Part shown: positions 1-8,912 of the stretch, one piece after another
Numbering within the stretch: the stretch's first letter is position 1
How the letters are laid out: the number at the start of each line of letters is the position of its first letter
NCBI GenBank assembly: GCA_030512335.1
Contig: JAULSU010000005.1
Location: 1,798,001 to 1,862,000, forward strand
DNA: 64,000 bases
Direction: 5' to 3'
Source: Immersiella caudata
Lineage: Eukaryota > Ascomycota > Sordariomycetes > Sordariales > Lasiosphaeriaceae
Notes under the pieces: generated by a model
The model's database searches: none
The model's input: the letters and a program-made list of their open reading frames with translations, nothing else
What the model was told of the DNA's origin: nothing
Made by a program: the position numbers and the translations under genes

Positions 1-1981
1 GAACCCGACCTATGCCTCCTTCTCTCCCGCGACACTGAGCTCAACGGCGCCCAGCGCGACCTCGGCGGCGAAACGGCGGAGCACCATTCTCGTGCACCAG
101 AAGTCGCCGCTACTACTTGCGACCCCGCCGCAAATAACGCGCGCGCTTGCGTACAGCCATCCGTTCCTGCTGCCGCTTAACAAACTGGTCGGGTTGCTTA
201 CATGGACGACGGGTGATCCATGGGAGAGCTTCTTGCTCGTGGCGGTGTTCTGGGCGGCGGTGCTCTACGGCGATGTCGTGGTGCGCCTGGCGGGGCCAGT
301 GGTGCTGGTGTTGATCTTGATTGTTGGCATGTACGGCCGGCGGTTCAGTCCACTCAGTAGCAGCGGGTACAGCGAACCGGGCTTGGGGGCTGCCGATGGG
401 ACAGCGTTGGCGACCGACGGGAAAGGCTCGGCCGGGGCTAAGAAAGCCGGCAAGAGCAAAAACCTAACAGTCGATGGCTTGCCAGACAAGAATGGCAAGG
501 CGGTTGCTGGAGGAGGCGCCGCAGCACCTGGCGGTGGGCACAAGCGGAATCAGGGATCCATTTCTGAGATTACCAACACCCGCCACCAGAAGACGCTGGA
601 CGAGATCGTCGAGACGCTCAAGGAATTTACAGCGCGCTGCAATATCCTGTTGGAGCCCTTGCTGGAGTTGACAGACTTCCTCAGCACGCAGCGGACCCCA
701 ACGTCGGCGACGACGAGGCCGGCGCTCACCACCCTCTTCGTCCGGATTTTGTTGTGCACGCCGTTTTGGTTCGTCCTTACCCTTCCGCCGCTGCGCATCA
801 TCACAACGCGCCGAGTTATCCTTCTTATTGGGTCGTTGATACTCACCTGGCACGCGCGGGTGATGCGTGTTGCGCGCGTCATTCTCTGGCGCAGCGCCAG
901 CCTTCGACGCTTCCTGGCTCTCGTAACAGGGCTCCAGTTTGAAGAGCCCGTCAAGGCCACAGCGACACCGTCGACTCTCTCAACCGAGTCTTCCGCTACC
1001 AGTGCTACCACGGCTGGAGGGTCCAAGGCATCCACGGTAGGGAGCATTCGGTCCCGGGAATCGGAGCTGACGAAGGCGCTGAGGCGAGCAAGGGGTGGCC
1101 ACGATGCGGGTGTTAGGTTCACGTTCATCATTTATGAGAACCAGCGGCGTTGGGTCGGGCTGGGTTGGACGACGAGTCTCTTCGCGTATGAGCGGCCGGC
1201 CTGGACAGACGAGCATAACAACAGCGTACCGCCGCGGGATCAGTTTGAGCTTCCAGAGGTGGAGGATGGAAGTAATATGCGGTGGCGGTGGGTAGAAGGG
1301 TCACGTTGGAGAGTCGACGGTGTACCTGACGAAGCCGTGACGGCGGCGAGTGGGAAGGAGCGGGATTATGATGGCCCTGGAGGGAAGATGGGGTGGGTGT
1401 ATTACGACAATAAGGTGAGTGATGCTCTCCTGAAGGCGCGGGTTTCATCGGGACTGACGCACTCGCAGTGGCAGAACGGGCGACGCGGCCAGGATGGCTG
1501 GGGCCGATGGACGAGACGCAGAAAGTGGTATCGCGATGCGGAGCTCGTTGAAGCCGATGAGGTTGAAGAAGTCACGGCCAACGGCACCGCGACTGAGCCT
1601 CAAGGCGAGCAAGCACCCTTCGCTCGGCCATCGGGAGCCTCGGCTTCTACACCGAGCCTTGCATTGACGGACACCCAAGCAACCGGAACAATGGCATCAG
1701 GGAAGCAACCCGACACCCAAGACTTGGATAGGGAAAGGGAAGATGACTACGACGGGGCGTCGATACTATCGACATCTAGCAGGTCGACGCGCTACAAGTC
1801 ATCCACCATGCGCCGGCGCGTCACAGAGAGTTCGGCGTCCCACAACAGGAGGACAAGCGTCGCAACTAGCGAGGATGACGCTGCGGCGCTGGGGACGCAG
1901 GTAGGACTGGCGTTACAAGACGCAGGCAAAGAAGGGGGAAGCTGGGGCGTGGGAGATGAGGTCAGGATGGGTTTGGAGTAG
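1..1981 (+). CDS. PEX23/PEX30-type peroxisomal membrane peroxin with DysF domain (5' partial)
   Basis: The frame is open from base 2, so the true start lies outside the window; 641 residues are visible. Proposed exons are 2-1414 and 1469-1981. A hydrophobic N-terminal third (the SHPFLLPLNKLVGLLTW region, then two strongly hydrophobic segments near bases 230-330) matches the integral-membrane part of the Pex23/24/28-32 peroxins. DysFN is near bases 1120-1320 (IYENQRRWVGLGW) and DysFC near 1385-1540 (GWVYYDNK joined to WQNGRRGQDGWGRW). The 54-nt intron 1415-1468 (GTGAGT...CAG) is a multiple of three without a stop, so an intron-less reading would insert 18 residues into DysFC. The C-terminal 150 residues are acidic, Ser-rich and probably disordered. 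The family acts at ER-peroxisome contacts and controls peroxisome number and size. The exact subtype cannot be decided from this fragment. Confidence 0.88.
   Translation, partial: NPTYASFSPATLSSTAPSATSAAKRRSTILVHQKSPLLLATPPQITRALAYSHPFLLPLNKLVGLLTWTTGDPWESFLLVAVFWAAVLYGDVVVRLAGPVVLVLILIVGMYGRRFSPLSSSGYSEPGLGAADGTALATDGKGSAGAKKAGKSKNLTVDGLPDKNGKAVAGGGAAAPGGGHKRNQGSISEITNTRHQKTLDEIVETLKEFTARCNILLEPLLELTDFLSTQRTPTSATTRPALTTLFVRILLCTPFWFVLTLPPLRIITTRRVILLIGSLILTWHARVMRVARVILWRSASLRRFLALVTGLQFEEPVKATATPSTLSTESSATSATTAGGSKASTVGSIRSRESELTKALRRARGGHDAGVRFTFIIYENQRRWVGLGWTTSLFAYERPAWTDEHNNSVPPRDQFELPEVEDGSNMRWRWVEGSRWRVDGVPDEAVTAASGKERDYDGPGGKMGWVYYDNKVSDALLKARVSSGLTHSQWQNGRRGQDGWGRWTRRRKWYRDAELVEADEVEEVTANGTATEPQGEQAPFARPSGASASTPSLALTDTQATGTMASGKQPDTQDLDREREDDYDGASILSTSSRSTRYKSSTMRRRVTESSASHNRRTSVATSEDDAAALGTQVGLALQDAGKEGGSWGVGDEVRMGLE
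1415..1468 (+). other. In-frame 54-nt intron of the peroxin gene
   Basis: It begins GTGAGT and ends CGCAG. Removing it joins YYDNK directly to WQNGRRG, the conserved DysFC spacing. It is open in the reading frame, so retention would be translatable. Confidence 0.8.
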
Positions 1982-2334
1982 GGTTTGCATGCATGTGTGT
2001 ATCTATTTGACGAAGTCACGACGTGCGGATGGCTGGTTGTATAGATGCCACCGTCGAGAAATGATAAATTACCTGTTGGAGGACGGGTCGGGACAGTGAG
2101 GAGTGATACCAGCGAATGATAGACGGGCTGCGTGACGATTCACAAGAAATACAGAGTTGCGTTACCCCATGCAATGTGCGATGGGTGCTATGCGTGTTGT
2201 GTTGCGATACTGTGGTGTTGTGGCACCCCGCTGGGCCTAGCCGTCGCCCTCAGGGGCTGACGTCGGTGAAGACATCTCCGCCAGCCAGTGACACCACCCA
2301 CGGAATAAAGGTAGTCATGGTGGACAAGACAGAT

Positions 2335-2453
2335 ACATACGACCATAGGTACTGGAAAGCTCGGGATCCCGTCCGCTCTCCCATAGATAAGCCAGTAACC
2401 GCCAGACTAGTAGTTGGGTCGGTGACGACCAGCGAATCCCTGGTGTTGTATGT
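2335..2453 (+). rRNA. 5S ribosomal RNA gene
   Basis: The 119-nt stretch starts ACATACGACCATAGG and ends GGTGTTGTATGT. The first and last nine bases pair (ACATACGAC with GTTGTATGT) as helix I of 5S rRNA. Internal landmarks of fungal 5S are present: GATCCCGTCCGCTCT, GATAAGCCAG, TAGTAGTTGGGTCGGTGACGAC and CAGCGAATCCC. A T-run at 2452-2457 is the Pol III terminator. Single dispersed 5S genes are usual in filamentous ascomycetes. The copy looks intact and lies between two protein genes. Confidence 0.95.
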
Positions 2454-2457
2454 TTTT
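2452..2457 (+). terminator. Pol III terminator of the 5S rRNA gene
   Basis: A run of six T directly overlaps the 3' end of the 5S rRNA coding region, the standard RNA polymerase III stop signal. Confidence 0.85.
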
Positions 2458-2727
2458 TGCCGCTTTTCAATAGAATTTTATTTTTGCCAAATCCCTGGAC
2501 CTTACTTTCTACTGGTGACCGAGACCGAAGGGCATGTTTCCTTAGCTGTTGGCGAATGCCTTCCCATGACGAGGAGTGAACCATCATCCACTTCGAAGCA
2601 GGCACAGCACAGCACAGCATAGTAAATGTAGTTCAGTAGTACAATGCATTATGGCCATCCACTTTCTCTATCAGCGCCTGCAATGCTATCCTCAAGACCA
2701 TACATCAACACCAAGCGTTCGCAATGA

Positions 2728-4905
2728 TTAGTGTCCCCCTCTCCATCCCCCACGCCCCCCTCCCCTGCCTCTCGAAGGACCCTGCCCTCTCCCCGTTGGC
2801 CTGGGGTTGTCCGGAAAGAACTTCATCCGCCCGCTCTCAAATTCCCCAATCGACCTTGTCAACGTCGGTAGCTGCAACCCCCTCTGGAACATATCTGTCT
2901 CAATCGCCGTGCGGTTGGCAGTAGGATCCCTTGCCAGCCGTATCGCAGCCAAAAAGCGGACGTGCTTATCCACCGGTTGGGAGTATCCCTTTTCGGCGCT
3001 CTCTTTGATGGTGCCGCGCAGGACGGTGGTGAACTTGACGGCTCCCGGGATGGTGATGCCCATTTCACGCAGGAAGGAGGGGAAGTCGTCGATCTTTTGG
3101 AGGCGGCGGACCTCGCCAGCGAGGTGAGCGGCTGCACCAGGGCCTGCACCGCCATGGCGGCGGAAGAGGTCGTCACGCAGCTCAGCGAGTGACTTCTTGC
3201 CGGGAACTTGGTGGGTCGGAGTCGAAGGGGGAGAGGCGGTCGAGGGAGCTTTGGCGGCTGTGCTGTAGGAAAGGACCTGGAGCTTTGCCATAGCTTCGAC
3301 GGGAGGCGATGGCGGTGGCGTTGAGGGCTGGGCGGTCTTTGGAGGGCTGGGACGGGCGGTGCGGCGGAAGAGCTCGGAGAACATGAGGAGGCGGTAGGAG
3401 GTACGGCTGCCTTCAAAGGTCTTCTTGAGGCGGTAGTTGCAGACGCCGTCGTTCTCAAGATAACCTAGCTCAGCCATGCCGGCTCCCTTTTTGTCGAGAA
3501 GCCAGACAACGTTGCGGGTAATCGCCTCGGTGATGATCTCCTTCATGAGCGCCTCGGTCGGGTCGGTGTCGCTGATGAGCAGGGCAATCAGGAGGTACCC
3601 GAGGTTTGGGATATCCGTCTTGCTCTTGTTGCCAGCCATGAAAGAGGCAATCATGCGGTTGGCTTCCCTAACAATGCTGGGGTCGGCGGTCGCCATGCAG
3701 AGCAGGAGGTGGAAGAGATGAAAGTACGACTCGATGGCCTTCTCTGATGCGTGACGGAGGGTGCTCCTCTCGGAGCCGTTGCTTTGGCGCTCTTCTCTGC
3801 GCTCAATATCTGAGTTGAGCCGCACAATAACGTCGTTCATGAAGGCATACAAAACCATGGTCGGGCTGCTGATGCGGGCGTCTGCGGCGATGCGAGCGAG
3901 CGACGCCTCAGCACCGCCTTTGACTCTCTGCCAATGTCCATAGGAAATAGGCAGCGGCAGCCAGCGTTCAAATAGTATGGTGTGGATGGAAACCCTGACA
4001 TTGTGCTTGGTGAAGGCGGCGTGCGAGAGGAGGTCGAACTCGGACTGCAAAGTTCCCTGGCGGCCACCACCCACAACCCCGACGCCAACGCCTAAGTTTT
4101 GATTCAGGTAGTTCTCCTTGAGCACAAAGCACTGTAACTCCCTAACCCGAACAATGTCGAATTGGGTGATCAGCTGACTGATTCGGTCCCAAGCTGCTGA
4201 AAACTTGGTCAACTCTTCGAATTCGAGATGCTCAGCAATCGCCAAGATGATTTCGTTGGGGAGCCGGTCGATGAAGAAGCGAGCCGGGTCGATGACAGCG
4301 GTGCTGTTCTCATCTGGCTTTGGCCCCTTTGCCTTGCGCCTCCTAGGCCGCGAAGATCGAGAGGAGTCGCTCCGGGTGTCGCTTACAGACCGCTGCACGG
4401 CTCCGCGATCAAATCCGCATCTCTTGCAAACTGCACCAGACCCAAAGGTAGCAGGGCTGGCTATCGGTCCCAGATAGCTAGACTCCATCCTTGAGCTCGC
4501 CAGTTGGTTCGATTCCTGGCGGAACCTCTCGAGCGACACCTTGACACCGCCATAGTCCTGCTCGATGGAATCGCTGCAGAAGAAGCTCAATAGCTGGATG
4601 GCGATTCCCTTGAGCGTGTAGGCGGGCGTGTATCCCTCGGTTGTATTCAGGATGGACGCGCAGATGTAGCCGCCGAAGACGTTCGGGTGGACGATGTGTG
4701 AGTCCATGCTGATCGTGGGTGCTCTGAGCGGGTAATCTGACGGGAAGTGTATGGTCATGTGCAGAGCGGGCCACCCGTCGGGGGTGATGACCAGACAGGC
4801 TTCGGTGACGTCTTCATCGTCGAAATGAATCTTGATTTTGGGATACGGCTTCTTCTTCAGCTCCGCAATATCCTGCATCAACCGTTTTCTCAAGTCGGAA
4901 GCCAT
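2728..4905 (-). CDS. Ubiquitin-conjugating (UBC)-like domain fused to an F-box protein
   Basis: Intronless, 725 residues. Residues 5-130 form a UBC fold with the HPN triad (73-75) and Cys82 in GGYICASIL at the catalytic position, so it may be an active E2. A CKRC pair (160-163) and a basic Ser/Arg linker follow. Residues about 210-250 (FFIDRLPNEIILAIAEHLEF) are a clear F-box, the Skp1-binding module of SCF adaptors. The middle is helical and unrecognised. The C-terminus is Pro/Ser-rich and ends in an RGG-type tail (GRGQGPSRGRGGGRGG) that may bind RNA. E2 and F-box are normally on separate SCF proteins, so one chain could recruit Skp1 and carry ubiquitin. The start is the first ATG, which leads straight into the UBC fold. 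Domain calls are firm; catalytic function is inference. Confidence 0.85.
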   Translation of the reverse strand: MASDLRKRLMQDIAELKKKPYPKIKIHFDDEDVTEACLVITPDGWPALHMTIHFPSDYPLRAPTISMDSHIVHPNVFGGYICASILNTTEGYTPAYTLKGIAIQLLSFFCSDSIEQDYGGVKVSLERFRQESNQLASSRMESSYLGPIASPATFGSGAVCKRCGFDRGAVQRSVSDTRSDSSRSSRPRRRKAKGPKPDENSTAVIDPARFFIDRLPNEIILAIAEHLEFEELTKFSAAWDRISQLITQFDIVRVRELQCFVLKENYLNQNLGVGVGVVGGGRQGTLQSEFDLLSHAAFTKHNVRVSIHTILFERWLPLPISYGHWQRVKGGAEASLARIAADARISSPTMVLYAFMNDVIVRLNSDIERREERQSNGSERSTLRHASEKAIESYFHLFHLLLCMATADPSIVREANRMIASFMAGNKSKTDIPNLGYLLIALLISDTDPTEALMKEIITEAITRNVVWLLDKKGAGMAELGYLENDGVCNYRLKKTFEGSRTSYRLLMFSELFRRTARPSPPKTAQPSTPPPSPPVEAMAKLQVLSYSTAAKAPSTASPPSTPTHQVPGKKSLAELRDDLFRRHGGAGPGAAAHLAGEVRRLQKIDDFPSFLREMGITIPGAVKFTTVLRGTIKESAEKGYSQPVDKHVRFLAAIRLARDPTANRTAIETDMFQRGLQLPTLTRSIGEFESGRMKFFPDNPRPTGRGQGPSRGRGGGRGGWRGGH

Positions 4906-6304
4906 AGTGTCAGAAGGGACGTTGGTTCAGCGGGCGGAAGGAGAACAGAAGGTGCGGGAGGTGTTCTTGGGAACTCCTTTATTCCTGCGAGCTGCCGCAG
5001 GAGGGATTCATCCAAGACCCAACAAGCCGGCTGATGGAAATCGGGCAAAAAGAGCAAAAGGGCGCCGCAGGACGCGACTCTTGGTGATGCGAGTGTGTAC
5101 GAGTGTGTGCGAGTGTAGTGCACTGCGTAGAATGTGAGTGTGTTTGAGGGAAAGGGATCATGCAAAATCGGCAGGAGGGGGAAATTTAAATATTTCAGTT
5201 AAAAAGCCATCATTTGAACAATTTCCATCCCACCTATGCAAGGAGCGATGATGATGCGGGCGGAGAGCGAGGACGAGGCATCAAACCAAATCGGACTCCG
5301 TCCTCATCAGGACTGGGGCCTGAGGACGGACGCGGCTGCAGGTGGATGCAGGGGCTTGTTCGGTCAACCTCAGCCGCTAGACCAGGGTGACTCACACCGC
5401 TTGAGAAGAGCCTCAGTTTCAGAAAATGGAAATGCGGACATTGGGGCAGTATTCGTGGGCAAACCTGTATGAAATGCGGAAGGAACGAGCCAGACACTGG
5501 GTGGTCTTTCTGGTCTCAACCCTAACCCCCAACCACTAATTTAATGCTGACTTTGCCAACCACAAAGGAAAACCTCCACAGTAATTGCAACATCCAAAAC
5601 ATACATAACAATTACAAGCTCAATTGACCCATGAAAGCATACCTCAATCCAACTTCAACCCAACCTCAACCGACCAGCTGAGAAAGCGTTCGTCAACTTC
5701 ACGACAAAGAGGCCCCACCTTTCCAAACCGCCCCCGCGCAAATCAACAACCTCTCAACAAAAACAACAGACCCACCGCCAGTGCGTCCAAACCCGAGCTC
5801 ATGATGGCAAACAAAACACCGCCGCCACCCCATCGGGGCAGCTGAAAAAATCCCCCAAGAACAATATCAGCGCTGTAAAATGTGCCAAGACCCTTTAATT
5901 TGCCCTGTCAGCAAAAATCCCATGTCGCTAACCGCTTGCAATCTTTTTGTCAAATGTGAAACCTGAGATCTCCCAAATGCAGACTCGGCAACGAGAAATT
6001 TTGAGGCATACACAGTTTCAAAGACCAGTAACTCAGCCTTGACGAGGGGGCAGGCGCTGCGGCAGGCACCGATCCCCCCGCCTGAGGTGTCGACGATGAA
6101 AGCCTCGCAGACTGAGTCCAAGTTGAGAACTTGAAGACGAGCCTGGTGTTTCTCCACAACAAGAGGCAACATCCACGGGTGTCTTTTCGATCTTTCGAAA
6201 TACCTAGGTTCTAACGCGATTGAGAATTTTGATAGTGGCTCTTCGAATCTTCCGCCTTTGATGCCACAATCTGATTCCGGCGGGAAAGCAACTTCGAGCT
6301 TCGA
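4906..6304. other. Intergenic region, no supported gene
   Basis: This holds the upstream region of the E2/F-box gene, with AC- and GT-rich simple sequence near 5080-5150. Reading frames are short and low in complexity. Nothing recognisable is seen. Confidence 0.5.
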
Positions 6305-6655
6305 TCACAGCGCGTGGAAGGTGTTTCCATGTTCGAGGCACTTGCGAAAGGCCTCGACCTGGTGATTGTATGCCTTCAACCACGATCCATTGGCCACCTC
6401 GATGGAAAGGTCAACAAAGTTGCTGGAACCTGGACGGCAAACTTCGAACGCAGTTCCGTGTCCTTCCAGGTCTTCAACTGGTAACGAAGTGAAGATGGCC
6501 GAGCACAACACAAGCCATTCCAAGGCCAGCTGAAAGCAGGGCTCGAAGAATGCCAGTGGGGCTAGAGTGAATGTATATAAAAAGGAATTCACATCTGGTC
6601 TTGAGCTTATTTCAGCGAGAAACCGACCAACCGCCGCGCGCTCTGAAATTATCAA
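6305..6655 (-). CDS. Hypothetical 116-residue ORF
   Basis: An ATG-initiated frame divergent from the HNH gene. The product has a hydrophobic middle (LAPLAFFEPCFQLALEWLVL) but no recognised domain. A good TATA box for the opposite strand lies inside it at 6574-6582, which suggests that this frame may be fortuitous. Confidence 0.2.
   Translation of the reverse strand: MIISERAAVGRFLAEISSRPDVNSFLYTFTLAPLAFFEPCFQLALEWLVLCSAIFTSLPVEDLEGHGTAFEVCRPGSSNFVDLSIEVANGSWLKAYNHQVEAFRKCLEHGNTFHAL
6574..6582 (+). promoter_or_regulatory. TATA box upstream of the HNH gene
   Basis: TATATAAAA lies about 150 bp before the ATG at 6731 in the correct orientation. Confidence 0.4.
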
Positions 6656-6730
6656 TCCTCATTCTGACCCTTTGAATCTGGGAATCGATTCAGCAGCGAG
6701 TACCTCCTGACTAATAGCCATCCCTCGATA

Positions 6731-7992
6731 ATGCCTTCTGAGGAGTTTGACTACGGACCATACCCGTTAGAAGGGCTCCCTGAGATCCCACCATTTCCGG
6801 GAAATGGACTTGTCATGAAGCCAAAGGTGTCAGCAGGAATGGCTGCTACAATCCTCAACAAGTATGGAACCATGGCCTGGAACATCGAAAACGATGACAC
6901 CGTCCGGGTTCTCAAGGCCTTTCTGGGCGTCCTAAAGGGGCCTGTTCTCGCAAACTTCTGCTCCGAGATTCTTGCACTCGCTTAATTTGCGGCTCTCAGA
7001 AATGGACTGCGTGAGCTTCGGAATTTCCTCGTTGAGGCTATTCCCAGATCCCGTAAGTCCAGCATGCCCTGCCCCCGTCCTTCCCCAGCCTTCTCTAATC
7101 AGGCCTTAGCCGTCTACGCCAGCAGCCAGCTTATGCCCTGCATCGGTTGCCCTTCACGCTGCCCCACATGCGGGGAGCCCGAGGAAATCAGTTGCCCATG
7201 CAAGGACGGTGTCCATACGCCGCTGGATCCCCGAACAAGAAGCGGTCTCTTCGTTCTCCGCCGGCAGGCGCTTATTCGAGAAAATTACGCCTGCGTTGCC
7301 ACAGGTCGCCCCAGCTTGAACTACCATCAGCCTTTCGCCGTAACCGACATACGACATCTTGGCGAACCCGCGCACCTAGCGCACATCTACAGACCGAAGA
7401 TCGTCAGTATGTGCGATTCCTGCTATTTTTTGCCCGTTTAGTGATTTACCTTCTTGTCTCAGGAGGTCTGAGGAAGAGGCCTCCTGAGACATGCAAATAT
7501 TGTCCTACAATGGAAGTTAGTAGCTAACATCGACCGCTAGCGAGCATCGCACATATCGTCCCCCTAGCTCTGGATCCTTTCCGGCCGACGAGGAACGAGA
7601 CGCACAAGAAGAACAAGGCGGCTATCTGGCTTGCTCTGAGACGTAATTTTCCTATTCTCGCATGCAAGTTTCACCCGACGAGGTTTGGCATGGTTGGACC
7701 GGCGAATACTCTTATGCTGGGCCACGAGCTGTCTGACCTCTTCACGCATTTCCGCTACTTCGTTCAGCACACTCAAGAGGTTTCTCTACTCCCCGTACTC
7801 GACCAAATCAACCTGTATGACTAACCACCTTGGACGCAGAGACGCGTGTGCAACATCTTCCTGGGCTTGGCCCAGGCCAGTCTCACTGAGCTGGGCCGGA
7901 GAGGCATCCCTAATATCTCTCGGATCGGAAGAGATGGCGCAATCCCTCCTCCAGATCCAGATCTTCTGGTCTTTCATCCGCAGTTTTGCTAA
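6731..7992 (+). pseudogene. Fungal HNH-endonuclease (HNH_2-like) gene with an in-frame stop
   Basis: Proposed exons are 6731-7052, 7110-7406, 7541-7794 and 7840-7992. The introns have good signals: 57 nt GTAAGT...TTAG; 134 nt GTATGT...GCTAAC...TAG; 45 nt GTACTC...GACTAAC...CAG. All keep the frame. The spliced reading contains the fungal HNH signature: ALIRENYACVATG, a following AHI/AHIVPLALDPF motif and ANTLMLGHELSDLF near the end, about 341 codons in all. A TAA at 6983-6985 (after FCSEILALA) interrupts exon 1, while the frame on both sides still reads like protein. I found no donor upstream that could remove the stop in frame. It is therefore probably a recently inactivated copy, unless translation starts downstream or the base is a sequencing error. 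Such HNH proteins are abundant, variable and of unknown function in fungi. Confidence 0.65.
7456..7490 (+). repeat. Perfect 11-bp inverted repeat (hairpin) inside the second HNH intron
   Basis: GTCTCAGGAGG at 7456-7466 and CCTCCTGAGAC at 7480-7490 are exact reverse complements separated by 13 nt. Folding would bring donor and branch point closer in this unusually long (134 nt) intron. Confidence 0.75.
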
Positions 7993-8912
7993 ATTCTGAA
8001 CTTGACTGGATTTTGGGGCAGTCTGGTGAACTCGAAGCCAAAGTTTGACTATGGTAAGGACCAGGCCGTCGCGGAGAATGAGCTTATAACGGGGACTGGC
8101 TATAGCATTTGAGCGCGGAATCAAGAAGAGGTTGACACGATGGGTGCGTTGTTAATATCCCTCGTAGGGGCATCTCTGGGATATGAATGCAGAAAGGCAG
8201 GGCCAGCATGGTTGATTTGTACGGAGTATTTACACACACACATCAGGTCGGAATACGCAGCCCACCCAACATCAAGTCACACGGTAGCACCCTGAGAGCT
8301 AAGACCGTCAGAAATTCACTGTTTGCCCGAATCCCCAAGTGAAATCTCCGAGCGTGGGGGAGAACCCTCATGAATGTTTGCATCCCCGTTTCGTGTTGAC
8401 GACGCCAACTCCCAGCTCCCCAGCCCTCCCCAGCCCTCCCAGGATTAAACCCTCCGCCAACAACAGGAACCAAATAAAACTGTGGAAATCCGACACATGC
8501 ATAGAAGAATCCAGCCACATTTTCCCAGATTATTCACCCCCGTTCCATCACACTGTGCTGGCTTGCAGTGGTGTTGGCGGCAAGGAATGCATCACAGCAA
8601 CGCGCCCCCAAACACGCGATGAACTCCGAGGAAGGGATAAAACCCACCCCCCAAAAACGACAATCACCCAGCAGATATTATAAACCCCCCTTTCCTCCCA
8701 TCGCTGGCGCCCTGTGTGACCCTTTCTTCCTTCCTTCCCACCTCCTCGCTCGTTTTGCCTTTCGTCGTTGATGCCCCTAACACTGACTCCCTGCACCTTC
8801 CAACCTGCACGCTAGCCAGTGAATGTCAAGTTCCCTCATTCCATCACTTCTTAACTTTCCACCTACCTAGTCAACTCTTTATTTGGGAATAACACTAACG
8901 CATGAGATAAAA
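7993..8912. other. Intergenic region, no supported gene
   Basis: This holds the 3' end of the HNH gene and the probable leader of the next gene, which is C/T-rich from about 8690. No RNA gene or repeat was recognised. Confidence 0.5.

Noticed and set aside
2116..2622. 168-codon plus-strand ORF and the antisense 101-codon ORF
   Set aside because: They overlap the 5S rRNA gene; the protein-like conservation is explained by translating rRNA.
4505..4515. tRNA B-box-like GGTTCGATTCC
   Set aside because: Lies within the UBC/F-box coding sequence; no A box or acceptor stem.
7456..7490. Rho-independent-like terminator
   Set aside because: Bacterial-style terminators are not expected in a fungal nuclear genome and there is no T run; treated as an intronic hairpin.
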